A stretch of 64,000 nt of DNA from Paenibacillus chibensis (GTDB lineage Bacteria > Bacillota > Bacilli > Paenibacillales > Paenibacillaceae): positions 62,001-126,000 of the forward strand of contig NZ_BIMK01000011.1 of the NCBI RefSeq assembly GCF_004001045.1, written 5' to 3'. Numbering within the stretch: the stretch's first letter is position 1; each line of letters opens with the position of its first letter. Positions 35,491 through 43,709 of this stretch are shown here, piece after piece. The translations under genes and the position numbers were made by a program. The notes under the pieces were generated by a model. It saw only the letters and a program-made list of their open reading frames with translations, was not told the origin of the DNA and searched no databases.

Positions 35491-36687
35491 ATGAAGAGCG
35501 AATCCTTGGATATGCATTCAAGCCGCTATGCCGTAGGACTCATGTCAGGCACTTCAGTGGATGGAATCGATGCAGCCGTGGTCAGCATTACGGACAATCC
35601 GGACGGGACCATGTCGGTCCAATTGATCGCATTCGAAAATACACCGTATCCGGCTGGCGTGAGACAGGATATTTTCAACCTGTTTGACCCGGCGCAGGCT
35701 ACTGTGGACAAAATCGGAAGCATGAATGTATTACTCGGCGAACTGTACGCGGAAGCAGCTTTATCCGTGATTGCGGCAACGGGACTTGCGTCCGCTGAAA
35801 TCGCCGTCATCGGTTCGCATGGACAAACGATTTATCATGCCCCGGAATCCGAAAAGCTGCACGGGTATGACATCCATTATACGGTTCAGATCGGCGAGGG
35901 ATCGGTGATTGCTGCACGGACGGGAATTCCGTGCGTATCCGATTTCCGGCCGGCGGATATGGCAGTGGGAGGGCAAGGTGCGCCGCTCGTTCCGTTTACG
36001 GAATACTTGCTTTACAGAGATGCACACCGGACTCTACTTCTGCAAAATATCGGCGGTATCGGCAATATGACGGTCATACCTGCCGGCTGCTCGCAGGAGC
36101 AGGTCTATGCTTTTGATACCGGTCCGGGAAACATGATCATCGACGGCGTCGTCGAGCGTCTGTATCCGGGACCATTAACGATGGACATTGGAGGAGCCAT
36201 TGCTCGGTCGGGCAACGTTCATGAAGAGCTGCTGGGCCTGCTTCAGCAGGAGCCGTACTATGCGCAGCCTCTTCCGAAATCGACCGGCAGAGAGCATTTC
36301 GGCTCGTCTTATATAGATTGGCTGTTGGACCAGGCGAAGCTTCGCGGCATCCAAGCGGAGGATGTCGTGGCAACCGTCACGCGTCTGACCGCTTGGTCGA
36401 TCGGCGACGCGTACCGCCGTTACGTTCGCGATCAAGATCCGGCGGACGCCCTGCTGGTCGGCGGAGGCGGGAGCTATAATCCGGTATTGATCGGATTTTT
36501 GCGTCAGGAAATGGAGCCGTACGGCGTAAAGGTCATGACGCAGGAGGAGGTCGGGCACAGCAGTGATGCGAAGGAAGCGGTTGCATTCGCGCTGCTTGCC
36601 GATTATGCCATGAAACGCCAGCCGAACAATCTCCCGAACGTCACCGGAGCTGCAAGACCCATCATCATGGGGAAAATAAGCTATTAA
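35491..36687 (+). CDS. anmK: Anhydro-N-acetylmuramic acid kinase
   Basis: 398 residues, slightly longer than E. coli AnmK (about 369). Motifs include GLMSGTSVDGID (phosphate loop), IGSHGQTIYH, SDFRPADMAVGGQGAPLVP with the conserved catalytic-region Asp, and LLVGGGGSYNP. It opens the 1,6-anhydro ring of anhMurNAc and phosphorylates it to MurNAc-6-P, the substrate of MurQ. Its presence implies that the cell meets products of lytic transglycosylases. It begins one base after the permease stop, giving strong coupling. Confidence 0.93.
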   Translation: MKSESLDMHSSRYAVGLMSGTSVDGIDAAVVSITDNPDGTMSVQLIAFENTPYPAGVRQDIFNLFDPAQATVDKIGSMNVLLGELYAEAALSVIAATGLASAEIAVIGSHGQTIYHAPESEKLHGYDIHYTVQIGEGSVIAARTGIPCVSDFRPADMAVGGQGAPLVPFTEYLLYRDAHRTLLLQNIGGIGNMTVIPAGCSQEQVYAFDTGPGNMIIDGVVERLYPGPLTMDIGGAIARSGNVHEELLGLLQQEPYYAQPLPKSTGREHFGSSYIDWLLDQAKLRGIQAEDVVATVTRLTAWSIGDAYRRYVRDQDPADALLVGGGGSYNPVLIGFLRQEMEPYGVKVMTQEEVGHSSDAKEAVAFALLADYAMKRQPNNLPNVTGAARPIIMGKISY

Positions 36688-36717
36688 TCCTGACAAGAGA
36701 CGGAGGGGCCGCTGATC

Positions 36718-37686
36718 ATGATGAACACCTGGGATAAGCAGTACACGCAGGCGGTGATCGATTTATGGAACACGGAAGCCGTAAAGGATGGATATAAGGA
36801 GCTCACGGAGCAAAGCTTCGAACGGATCTTTGCTTCGAGTCCTTATTTTGACAAAGAAAATACGTTTGTGCTGACTCAAAATGAGCAGGTTATCGGCTTT
36901 GCCTGCGGTTGTACCGGGGACGATTTGCCGCTGGGGCAGGTAGCAGGATATCTGACCTGCATCGTCCTTGATGAAGAAAGCCAAACCGAAGAGAATTATG
37001 CGGAGCTGCTTCATGCCATTGAACAACGTTTTCAGGAGCTTGGGAAAAAGCAGTCGGACGTCCTGTTTTTCAATCCGATGATGCTGCCGTGGTACATACC
37101 GGATACGCCCAAGCATGAGCATAACAACGCACCCGGCGTGCCGGTGGACAGCAGACTGTATTCGTTTCTGCTAAAGGAAGGATATGTGGAGCGTGCCAAG
37201 GAATGCGCCATGTACCTGAATCTTGACCGGTTTGCCATGCCCGAGGAGATTCGCGCCAAGCAAGAGAAGGCAGACGCAAGCGGCTACAGCGTGGAGCTGT
37301 TCGATGCAGGCAGACATGAAGGTGTGCCGGACATGCTGCAAGGGCTGAATAATCCGCTGTGGGAAAAGGAAATCGGGACATGTACGACCGAGGGAACGCC
37401 GGTTGTTGTTGCAGCCCATGGGAACCAGGTTGTCGGTTTTGCCGGTCCGGTCATTCGCCAGGATAACGGGCGCGGCTATTTTGCCGGTATCGGGGTTCAT
37501 CCCGATCATGAAGGGCACGGACTCGGGACCATTCTGTTCTTCAAGCTGTGCGAAGCCTTCAAGTCGATCGGCACGGATTATATGTCGCTTTATACGGGCA
37601 GTTCGAATCCGGCCATCCGGATTTATGAAAAAGCGGGCTTCCAAACCGTAAAACAATTTGCAGTCATGAGAAGGGAGTTTTCATAA
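36718..37686 (+). CDS. Tandem GNAT acetyltransferase in the MurNAc locus
   Basis: 322 residues containing two GNAT-like halves, as in mycothiol synthase and related enzymes. The N-terminal half (about 1-160) is divergent. The C-terminal half (about 170-322) has a clear acetyl-CoA loop, GIGVHPDHEGHGLGTILFF, and motif B, YTGSSNPAIRIYEKAGF. The stop shares a base with the next start (TAATG), so it is translated with the PIG-L protein. Sitting among amino-sugar enzymes, it may acetylate an amino sugar or peptide amine. No function is established. Confidence 0.75.
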   Translation: MMNTWDKQYTQAVIDLWNTEAVKDGYKELTEQSFERIFASSPYFDKENTFVLTQNEQVIGFACGCTGDDLPLGQVAGYLTCIVLDEESQTEENYAELLHAIEQRFQELGKKQSDVLFFNPMMLPWYIPDTPKHEHNNAPGVPVDSRLYSFLLKEGYVERAKECAMYLNLDRFAMPEEIRAKQEKADASGYSVELFDAGRHEGVPDMLQGLNNPLWEKEIGTCTTEGTPVVVAAHGNQVVGFAGPVIRQDNGRGYFAGIGVHPDHEGHGLGTILFFKLCEAFKSIGTDYMSLYTGSSNPAIRIYEKAGFQTVKQFAVMRREFS

Positions 37687-38393
37687 TGAGTGAACAGAAA
37701 TTAACGATTTTGGCGATTGGCGGACATGTTGGAGATGCGGAATTAACGGCAGGAGGCGTTCTTGCAAGCCATTCCTTGAAGGGGGACAAAATCGTAACGC
37801 TTGCGCTTACGGCCGGTGAACGCGGTGTTCCTGCAGGTCAGGACATGGCGGAATACCGCGAGCAAAAGGTAAACGAGGCCAAAGCTTTCGCAGATATGCT
37901 GGGCGGCGAATCCATCGTATTCGACATTCCGGACGGGGAACTGAAGGATACCGAAGAAATGCGTCTGCGCGTTTGCGACGTGATCCGTCAGGTCAAACCG
38001 AACGTGATCATCACGCATTGGAAGAACAGCATGCACAAAGATCATGCGACGACGCATCACATCGTGAACGACGCGCGTTTCTTCGCGGGACTGGCATCAT
38101 TCGAAAGAGAACTGCCCGCTCATTTTGCGGCCAGATTGTATTATGCGGAAAACTGGGAGGATGCGGTGGACTATAAGCCGTACGTCTATGTTGATTTTTC
38201 GAAGGAAGCTTTTGATTTGTGGGTTAAAGCGACCGAACAGCATTGGTTCGTGACCAACAGCAAATCCTTCCCTTACCTGGAGTATTACAAGCACTTGGCA
38301 CGTGTGCGCGGCATCGAGGCACGCAAAGAGTACGCCGCCACTTTTATGGTTCCGGAAGAAACCAAACGCGTGCTGAAGAGCGAACTGTTCTAA
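37686..38393 (+). CDS. PIG-L/LmbE-family protein with an altered catalytic motif
   Basis: 235 residues with the PIG-L deacetylase fold. The usual HPDD motif reads His14-Val-Gly16-Asp17 (GGHVGDAE). The two metal ligands are kept, but the position of the catalytic-base Asp is Gly. The third metal ligand is kept in HKDHATTHH (His120). So it may bind metal but use another base, catalyse another hydrolysis, or be a non-hydrolytic binder. It overlaps the GNAT stop by one base; the pair could form an acetylation/deacetylation cycle. Substrate is likely a GlcNAc or MurNAc derivative, by context only. Confidence 0.78.
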   Translation: MSEQKLTILAIGGHVGDAELTAGGVLASHSLKGDKIVTLALTAGERGVPAGQDMAEYREQKVNEAKAFADMLGGESIVFDIPDGELKDTEEMRLRVCDVIRQVKPNVIITHWKNSMHKDHATTHHIVNDARFFAGLASFERELPAHFAARLYYAENWEDAVDYKPYVYVDFSKEAFDLWVKATEQHWFVTNSKSFPYLEYYKHLARVRGIEARKEYAATFMVPEETKRVLKSELF

Positions 38394-38410
38394 TGAAACG
38401 ATCATGACAT

Positions 38411-38482
38411 ATGGCTGCCTGCAGGGCAGGATTCAACAGGTCAAGGCTTGATTGAATTCAGCGAAGCGGCAGTCATTTTTTT
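38411..38482 (+). promoter_or_regulatory. Structured intercistronic element, attenuator-like, before namZ
   Basis: ATGGCTGCC (38411-38419) can pair with GGCAGTCAT (38468-38476), which is followed at once by a T run to 38482, a terminator form. The same CTGCC (38415-38419) can instead pair with GGCAG at 38425-38429. A nested ATTCAA/TTGAAT stem lies between. The pairings are mutually exclusive, the logic of an attenuator, although a simple branched partial terminator is also possible. Confidence 0.5.
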
Positions 38483-38515
38483 CAAAACTATCTGGTCTTA
38501 AGGGAGGAAGCAGCG

Positions 38516-39655
38516 ATGATTCTGAACGGAATCGATAGGGTCATGGAAGCCGCTCATTTGTTGAAGGGGAAAAAACTCGGTCTGATTACGTCGCCGACCG
38601 GACTCAATAAGGATTTTGTATCGACGATCCAAATTTTGCATGATCACTTTCATTTGGCCGCGCTTTTTTCGCCGGAGCACGGCGTGCGCGGCGATCAGGC
38701 CGCAGGTGCCATGGTGGAGACATATACGGATCCGATTACCGGCGTGCCGGTGTACAGCCTATACCGTAAGGATTCCAAGCGCCTGAGCCAGGAAATGCTC
38801 GATGAAGTCGATATGGTCGTCTATGACATTCAGGATGTCGGTACTCGCTACTATACGTTCATCTATACGATGCTGTATGCACTCGAAGACTGCGCAAAGG
38901 CTGGCAAGGAGATCGTCATACTGGACCGCATCAATCCGCTGGACGGCGTGACGGTGGAAGGGAACATTCTGAAGCCAGGCTACGAGTCCTTTGTCGGAGG
39001 GTATCCGCTCGCGGTTCGTTACGGTTTGACGGCGGGGGAAGTGGCAAAGATGGCCAATGAACAAATGGGCTGGAATGCGCAGCTGCATGTCGTCCGCTGC
39101 CAAGGCTGGGACCGCAAGATGCTGTTTCCGGAGACCGGGCGCGAGTGGATTATGCCTTCCTTAGGCATTCCGCGGTTTAACACGGCTTTGATCTATCCGG
39201 GAACCTGTCTGTTCGAGGGCACGAATCTGTCGGAAGGCCGGGGAACGACGGCTCCGTTTGAAATGATCGGCGCGCCGTTCATCGATGCGGAGCAGCTCGC
39301 GGCCGACATGAACAGCCTGAAGCTGCCGGGGGTTATTTTCCGTCCGGTGTACTTCAAGCCTTCCTTCTCGAAGTTTCAAGGGGAGCAGTGCGGAGGCGTG
39401 CAAATCCATATGATGGATTACCGTGCCGCCCGGCCGCTGGAAACGGGCGTCAGACTGCTGTCTACGATTAAAAACCGGTACGAGGAGTTTTCGTTCCTGC
39501 CGCCGCTGAAGGAAAATTCAAGGTCGTTCATTGAATTGCTGGGCGGCGACAACGTGTACCTGCAAGACAATCTTGACGCAGATGTCCTGCTGGAGCAATT
39601 CCGCGAGGAGAGCCGCGAGTTCGCGAAGCTGAAGACGGAATATCATCTGTACTAA
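38516..39655 (+). CDS. namZ: NamZ-like exo-beta-N-acetylmuramidase (DUF1343), cytoplasmic form
   Basis: 379 residues spanning the whole DUF1343 domain: KKLGLITSPTGLNKDF, ALFSPEHGVRG, DIQDVGTRYYTFIYTM, ILDRINPLDG and GTNLSEGRGTTAPFE. The B. subtilis founder NamZ (YbbC) is secreted and removes non-reducing-end MurNAc. This protein begins directly in the domain with no signal peptide, so it should act in the cytoplasm on imported MurNAc-containing disaccharides. Start follows AGGGAGG. It is 61 bp upstream of nagZ. Confidence 0.85.
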   Translation: MILNGIDRVMEAAHLLKGKKLGLITSPTGLNKDFVSTIQILHDHFHLAALFSPEHGVRGDQAAGAMVETYTDPITGVPVYSLYRKDSKRLSQEMLDEVDMVVYDIQDVGTRYYTFIYTMLYALEDCAKAGKEIVILDRINPLDGVTVEGNILKPGYESFVGGYPLAVRYGLTAGEVAKMANEQMGWNAQLHVVRCQGWDRKMLFPETGREWIMPSLGIPRFNTALIYPGTCLFEGTNLSEGRGTTAPFEMIGAPFIDAEQLAADMNSLKLPGVIFRPVYFKPSFSKFQGEQCGGVQIHMMDYRAARPLETGVRLLSTIKNRYEEFSFLPPLKENSRSFIELLGGDNVYLQDNLDADVLLEQFREESREFAKLKTEYHLY

Positions 39656-39716
39656 ATCCAATTCATTACTGCACGTACTCACCATAAGCTAACCGAGATA
39701 AAAGGAGCCGATCCTG

Positions 39717-41282
39717 ATGAAAGAACTAACGCTAAGAGAAAAAGTCGGCCAGCTCATCGTCGCCGGCTTTCCCGGTCATGACATCGATGCCGAGACGCAG
39801 CGGCTGATTGCCGACTATAAAATTGGAAATATCATTTTGTTCGCGCATAACGTGATGAATAGGGAGCAAGTAAGGAATTTATGCGCCGACCTGCAGGATG
39901 AAATCACGAAGCAAACCGGCCATCCGGCGCTAATCTCCATTGATCAGGAGGGCGGACGGGTAACGCGCTTGCCCAAAGATTCGGTGAACGTAACCGGGGC
40001 GATGGCGATCGCCTCGACCGGACGCCCGGAGAACGCGTATGCGGCAGGGCGGATAACCGCCCGCGAAATGCGCGAGCTGGGTATTAATTTCAATCTGGCA
40101 CCGGTGCTCGATATTAATAACAACAAGCAAAATCCGGTAATCAACGTGCGCTCCTACGGAGATACGGCGGAGGTCGTAACCGAATACGGCCTGCAAATGA
40201 TGCGCGGCCTACAGGAAGGCGGCGTGCTGGCTGCCATCAAGCATTTTCCGGGCCACGGGGACACGGCAGTGGATTCCCATCTGGGACTGCCTTCGATCGA
40301 CAAATCGCTTGAAGCGCTTGCGGAGCTGGAGCTGAAGCCGTTTCAGGCAGCTATCGACAGCGGCGCTGAGGCGTTGACCAGCGCGCATATCCTGTTCCCG
40401 GCGATTGAGAAATCCGGCGTACCTGCGACGATGTCGCGTACGATTATCACCGATTTGCTCAAGGACAAAATGGGCTATCAGGGGCTTGTCATTTCAGACT
40501 GCCTTGAAATGAACGCGATCCAGAAATTTTACGGTACGGCGGAAGGGGCTGTCGGGGCGCTCAAAGCGGGAGTGCATCTGCTGTTCATCAGCCATTCCGG
40601 CCAGCTTGTGATGGATGCGGTGGAACGGATCGAGCAAGCGGTTCAATCCGGCGAGCTGCCGATAGCCATCGTGGATGAGGCGGTGGAGAAAGTGCTGCAG
40701 TACAAGGCCAAATATGGCGAAGTCAAGGACGGAGGCATGACGGAAGCGGAGCATGCCGTGAACCGGCGCGCAGCCGAGTCTATTAGCCTGGAAAGCATTT
40801 GCCATGTGAGCGGTACATTTGCACCGGTCGTTCCTCACGCGCCAGGGACGATCATCATCGGCAGCCTGCCGTACCGTCCGGATCAGGCTTCCAGCTTAGC
40901 GAGTGCGGAGCTCAGCTTCCCGGCCGAAGCGGGAGCCGCTTTGGGAGCCCGGCATCTGGTGATGGATTTAAATCCGGACGCGGAAGAACAGCAGCGGCTG
41001 CTGGAGGCGGCTAAAGGCTGCTCGGATGTCGTCATCGGCCTGTATAACGCCTGTGATAACGCAGGCCAGCTTGAGCTGGCGAACAAGCTTGCAGCCGCCG
41101 GCCATCGGGTGACCGCAGTCGCGCTTGGCAAACCGTACGATTTGGAATTGCTGGAAGCCGGCGTTTGCGGCTTGGCCGCTTTCGAATATACGAAGCTGGC
41201 GATCCAGTCGGTCATCCGGATCTTGAGCGGAGAGAAGCAGCCGACGGGTAAACTGAGCCTGAGCTTGAATCTCAATTCATAA
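39717..41282 (+). CDS. nagZ: Beta-N-acetylglucosaminidase NagZ (GH3), cytoplasmic form
   Basis: 521 residues: an N-terminal GH3 TIM barrel (about 1-330) and a C-terminal GH3_C-like domain (about 350-521). The NagZ-specific catalytic His/Asp loop is KHFPGHGDTAVDSH, and the nucleophile Asp is in GLVISDCLEM. It releases non-reducing GlcNAc from GlcNAc-MurNAc or GlcNAc-anhMurNAc. No signal peptide is present, unlike the secreted B. subtilis NagZ. With NamZ alongside, both sugars of an imported disaccharide can be freed in the cytoplasm. Confidence 0.9.
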   Translation: MKELTLREKVGQLIVAGFPGHDIDAETQRLIADYKIGNIILFAHNVMNREQVRNLCADLQDEITKQTGHPALISIDQEGGRVTRLPKDSVNVTGAMAIASTGRPENAYAAGRITAREMRELGINFNLAPVLDINNNKQNPVINVRSYGDTAEVVTEYGLQMMRGLQEGGVLAAIKHFPGHGDTAVDSHLGLPSIDKSLEALAELELKPFQAAIDSGAEALTSAHILFPAIEKSGVPATMSRTIITDLLKDKMGYQGLVISDCLEMNAIQKFYGTAEGAVGALKAGVHLLFISHSGQLVMDAVERIEQAVQSGELPIAIVDEAVEKVLQYKAKYGEVKDGGMTEAEHAVNRRAAESISLESICHVSGTFAPVVPHAPGTIIIGSLPYRPDQASSLASAELSFPAEAGAALGARHLVMDLNPDAEEQQRLLEAAKGCSDVVIGLYNACDNAGQLELANKLAAAGHRVTAVALGKPYDLELLEAGVCGLAAFEYTKLAIQSVIRILSGEKQPTGKLSLSLNLNS

Positions 41283-41302
41283 TTTCGTGCGTTCGGGAGC
41301 AC

Positions 41303-42244
41303 ATGAACGAGGATGTGACAGCAATGAAATATGCAGCCGGTTTGGACGGCGGAGGCACCAAAACCGCCGTTACGGTAACGGATGAGCAGGGGAATGTGGT
41401 CAGCAGCTTTACTTCCGGTGCCATCAATTATAATGGCCAGGACGAAGCCAGCGTTGCCGCACACCTGCATGAAATCGTGGGGAAAATCGGCCAAGCCTGC
41501 GGCGGAATCGAGCACTGCGCGCAAATATGCGTAGGCGCTGCCGGCGTGAGCAATCCGAGCGTGTCGAGCCGATTGGAGGCTCAAATTCGCGGCGGAGGGT
41601 ACGAAGGCGGCCTCCATATTACCGGAGATCATGAAACGGCGCTTTATGGAGCCCATCAAAGACCCGACGGCATGATACTGATCGCGGGTACCGGCTCGAT
41701 TTGCCTCGGCAAAAACAAGGACGGCCAGTCTCACCGTGCAGGCGGTTACGGGCATCTGATCGATGACGAAGGAAGCGGGTACGCCATCGGCCGGGATCTG
41801 CTCAGTGCGGTGGTGCAGGCCTGTGACGGCCGCATACCGGAGACGGCGATCACCGAGCTGGTATATCGTCAGCTGCAAATCGGCTCCGTGCAGGAAATCG
41901 TCGGCTTTGTGTATGACAAGCGTACCCATAAAAAGGATATCGCCGCGGTCGCGCCTATTCTGTCAGAGGCTTGTGCGGCCGGGGATCAAACGGCGCTCAA
42001 CATCGTGGACAAGAGCGCATCGTCGTTACTGCAGCTGGTTATCCCGGTTGCGGAAGCTCTTTCGCTTCAGAAGGATAGCCTGGCGATGACGGGCAGCGTA
42101 CTGCTGAAGAATACCTTTGTGCAGTCGAAGTTCAGGCAGAAGCTCCATGAGCGTTATCCGGAAATGGAATGCATTACGCCGAAAAGCGATGCCGCCATGG
42201 GTGCGGTGCTGATGGCGCTGGAACAGATGCAAAAGCGAATATAG
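41303..42244 (+). CDS. murK: BadF-type MurNAc/GlcNAc kinase (MurK/NagK-like)
   Basis: 313 residues of the BadF/BadG/BcrA/BcrD ATPase family. GLDGGGTKTAV is the phosphate-1 loop, GTGSICLGKN the phosphate-2 loop, and RAGGYGHLIDDEGSGYAIG the sugar-kinase segment. In Clostridium a kinase of this family (MurK) phosphorylates MurNAc and GlcNAc at C6. That activity is needed here because ABC uptake, unlike PTS uptake, leaves the sugar unphosphorylated. Start uncertain between 41303 and 41324. Last gene of the murQ run. Confidence 0.83.
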   Translation: MNEDVTAMKYAAGLDGGGTKTAVTVTDEQGNVVSSFTSGAINYNGQDEASVAAHLHEIVGKIGQACGGIEHCAQICVGAAGVSNPSVSSRLEAQIRGGGYEGGLHITGDHETALYGAHQRPDGMILIAGTGSICLGKNKDGQSHRAGGYGHLIDDEGSGYAIGRDLLSAVVQACDGRIPETAITELVYRQLQIGSVQEIVGFVYDKRTHKKDIAAVAPILSEACAAGDQTALNIVDKSASSLLQLVIPVAEALSLQKDSLAMTGSVLLKNTFVQSKFRQKLHERYPEMECITPKSDAAMGAVLMALEQMQKRI

Positions 42245-42389
42245 GCATTGCGGACGAAAAAGGGCTCCGCCGGAATGGTTCAAGCAGAGCCACGGAGCGG
42301 TTTCCAACGTGCCGAGAAGCGATGATGAAAGAAATAACGGGCACGCGCCCGCTTCATAAGTATGCTGGAGTGTAAATGGATTCACACGT

Positions 42390-42414
42390 AGACCCCTGAA
42401 AAGGGGTCTTTTTA
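42390..42414 (+). terminator. Terminator of the murQ operon
   Basis: AGACCCCT (42390-42397) pairs with AGGGGTCT (42402-42409) around GAAA, followed by TTTTT. Confidence 0.88.
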
Positions 42415-42442
42415 TGATCTGCAGAATGAAGGGTTCCTCCGA

Positions 42443-42471
42443 TTGCTGATATCTTCTAGAAGACGTATATT
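42443..42471 (+). promoter_or_regulatory. Probable promoter of the AlkZ-like gene
   Basis: TTGCTG (42443-42448), a 17-bp spacer and TATATT (42466-42471). The spacer contains the perfect palindrome CTTCTAGAAG, a possible operator. Confidence 0.5.
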
Positions 42472-42514
42472 GGTAATAACAAAAATACATACGTAGGAAC
42501 AAGGGGGATTTTAT

Positions 42515-43690
42515 TTGGTCAAGCCACGCAAGCCGGATACTCCTAGCGTCAGCGAGCCATGCGAGATCCTGACCATGAAGGCGCTCAATCGTGCCCTGCT
42601 GGCAAGACAAATGCTGCTGGAACGCTCGGCGTTACCAGCGCCGGAAGTGATCGGCAATCTCGTTGGCCTGCAGGCGCAGGCCCCGCATTCGCCGTATTTT
42701 GCGTTGTGGACGAGAATTGAAGGTTTTCGCCAAGAAGATTTAACGCGATTAATCGAGAGCCGACAATCCGTACGAATCGCGCTTATGCGCTCAACGATTC
42801 ACCTGGTTTCAGCAGAGGACGCGATACGGTTAAGGCCACATGTTGAGCCTGTCCTGGAACGGGGACTCATGGGGAATTACGGTAAAAAACTTGCGGAGCT
42901 GGATTTGAATTACATTGCTGAGGCTGGACGCACGCTCGTAGAGACGGAGCCATTAACGTTAAAGGATCTGGGCCTAAAGCTGTCGATGCAGTGGCACGGC
43001 CGCGATCCGGAAGCCTTGGCCATGGTGATCCGCAACAAGGTTCCGCTGGTGCAAATACCACCCCGGGGGTTATGGGGGAAAAGCGGCCAAGCCGTTTATA
43101 CGACTGCTGAGGCATGGCTTGGAAATGAGGCCCGCGAACCTGCGCCTATGGATTCGATCGTTTTGCGTTATTTGGCGGCATTCGGACCGGCCACTGTGAA
43201 GGACATTCAGACCTGGTCGGGCCTCACCAAGCTGAAAACGGTAGTGGATCGATTGCGCCCCGTACTGGCGGTGTTCCATGATGAAGCGGGGCATGAATTA
43301 TTCGATCTGCCGGATGCTCCCAGGCCTTCTGCAGATACGCCCAGTCCGCCGCGTTTTCTCGGAGAATTCGATCAAATGCTGCTCTCCTATGCGGATCGAT
43401 CCCGGGTGATGTCGGAAGCGGATCGGACGAAGGTCTTTACGAACAACGGCATCATCCGTTCTGTCATTTTGGTCGACGGCTTCGTTCACGGGCTATGGAA
43501 GCTGAGCGAGAGCAAAACGAAGACGGTGCTGGATATCGCCCCTTTCAGGCAACTCGACGCACGCCAATTGGAGGCGCTTAAGGAAGAGGGCTCGAAGCTT
43601 TTGCAATTTGCGGCCCCGGAGCGGCACGATACTGAAATTCGTTTTGCGGACGTCCGTGAGGATGATTCCGGTTCAAATAGCGTGAACTAA
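42515..43690 (+). CDS. HTH_42 winged-helix protein, AlkZ-like DNA glycosylase candidate
   Basis: 391 residues of the HTH_42 (PF06224) superfamily, which contains the AlkZ/YcaQ DNA glycosylases that unhook interstrand crosslinks. The N-terminal active-site motif of that group, Gln-x-Gln, is present at residues 53-55 in GLQAQAPHSPYFALWTR. The C-terminal part carries tandem winged-helix patterns (VLRYLAAFGPATVKDIQTW). TTG start 8 bp after AAGGGGG. Crosslink or bulky-adduct repair is a plausible role; members of this superfamily are also annotated only as DNA-binding proteins. Confidence 0.72.
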   Translation: MVKPRKPDTPSVSEPCEILTMKALNRALLARQMLLERSALPAPEVIGNLVGLQAQAPHSPYFALWTRIEGFRQEDLTRLIESRQSVRIALMRSTIHLVSAEDAIRLRPHVEPVLERGLMGNYGKKLAELDLNYIAEAGRTLVETEPLTLKDLGLKLSMQWHGRDPEALAMVIRNKVPLVQIPPRGLWGKSGQAVYTTAEAWLGNEAREPAPMDSIVLRYLAAFGPATVKDIQTWSGLTKLKTVVDRLRPVLAVFHDEAGHELFDLPDAPRPSADTPSPPRFLGEFDQMLLSYADRSRVMSEADRTKVFTNNGIIRSVILVDGFVHGLWKLSESKTKTVLDIAPFRQLDARQLEALKEEGSKLLQFAAPERHDTEIRFADVREDDSGSNSVN

Positions 43691-43709
43691 AGAAGGGGTG
43701 GGGAGACGT

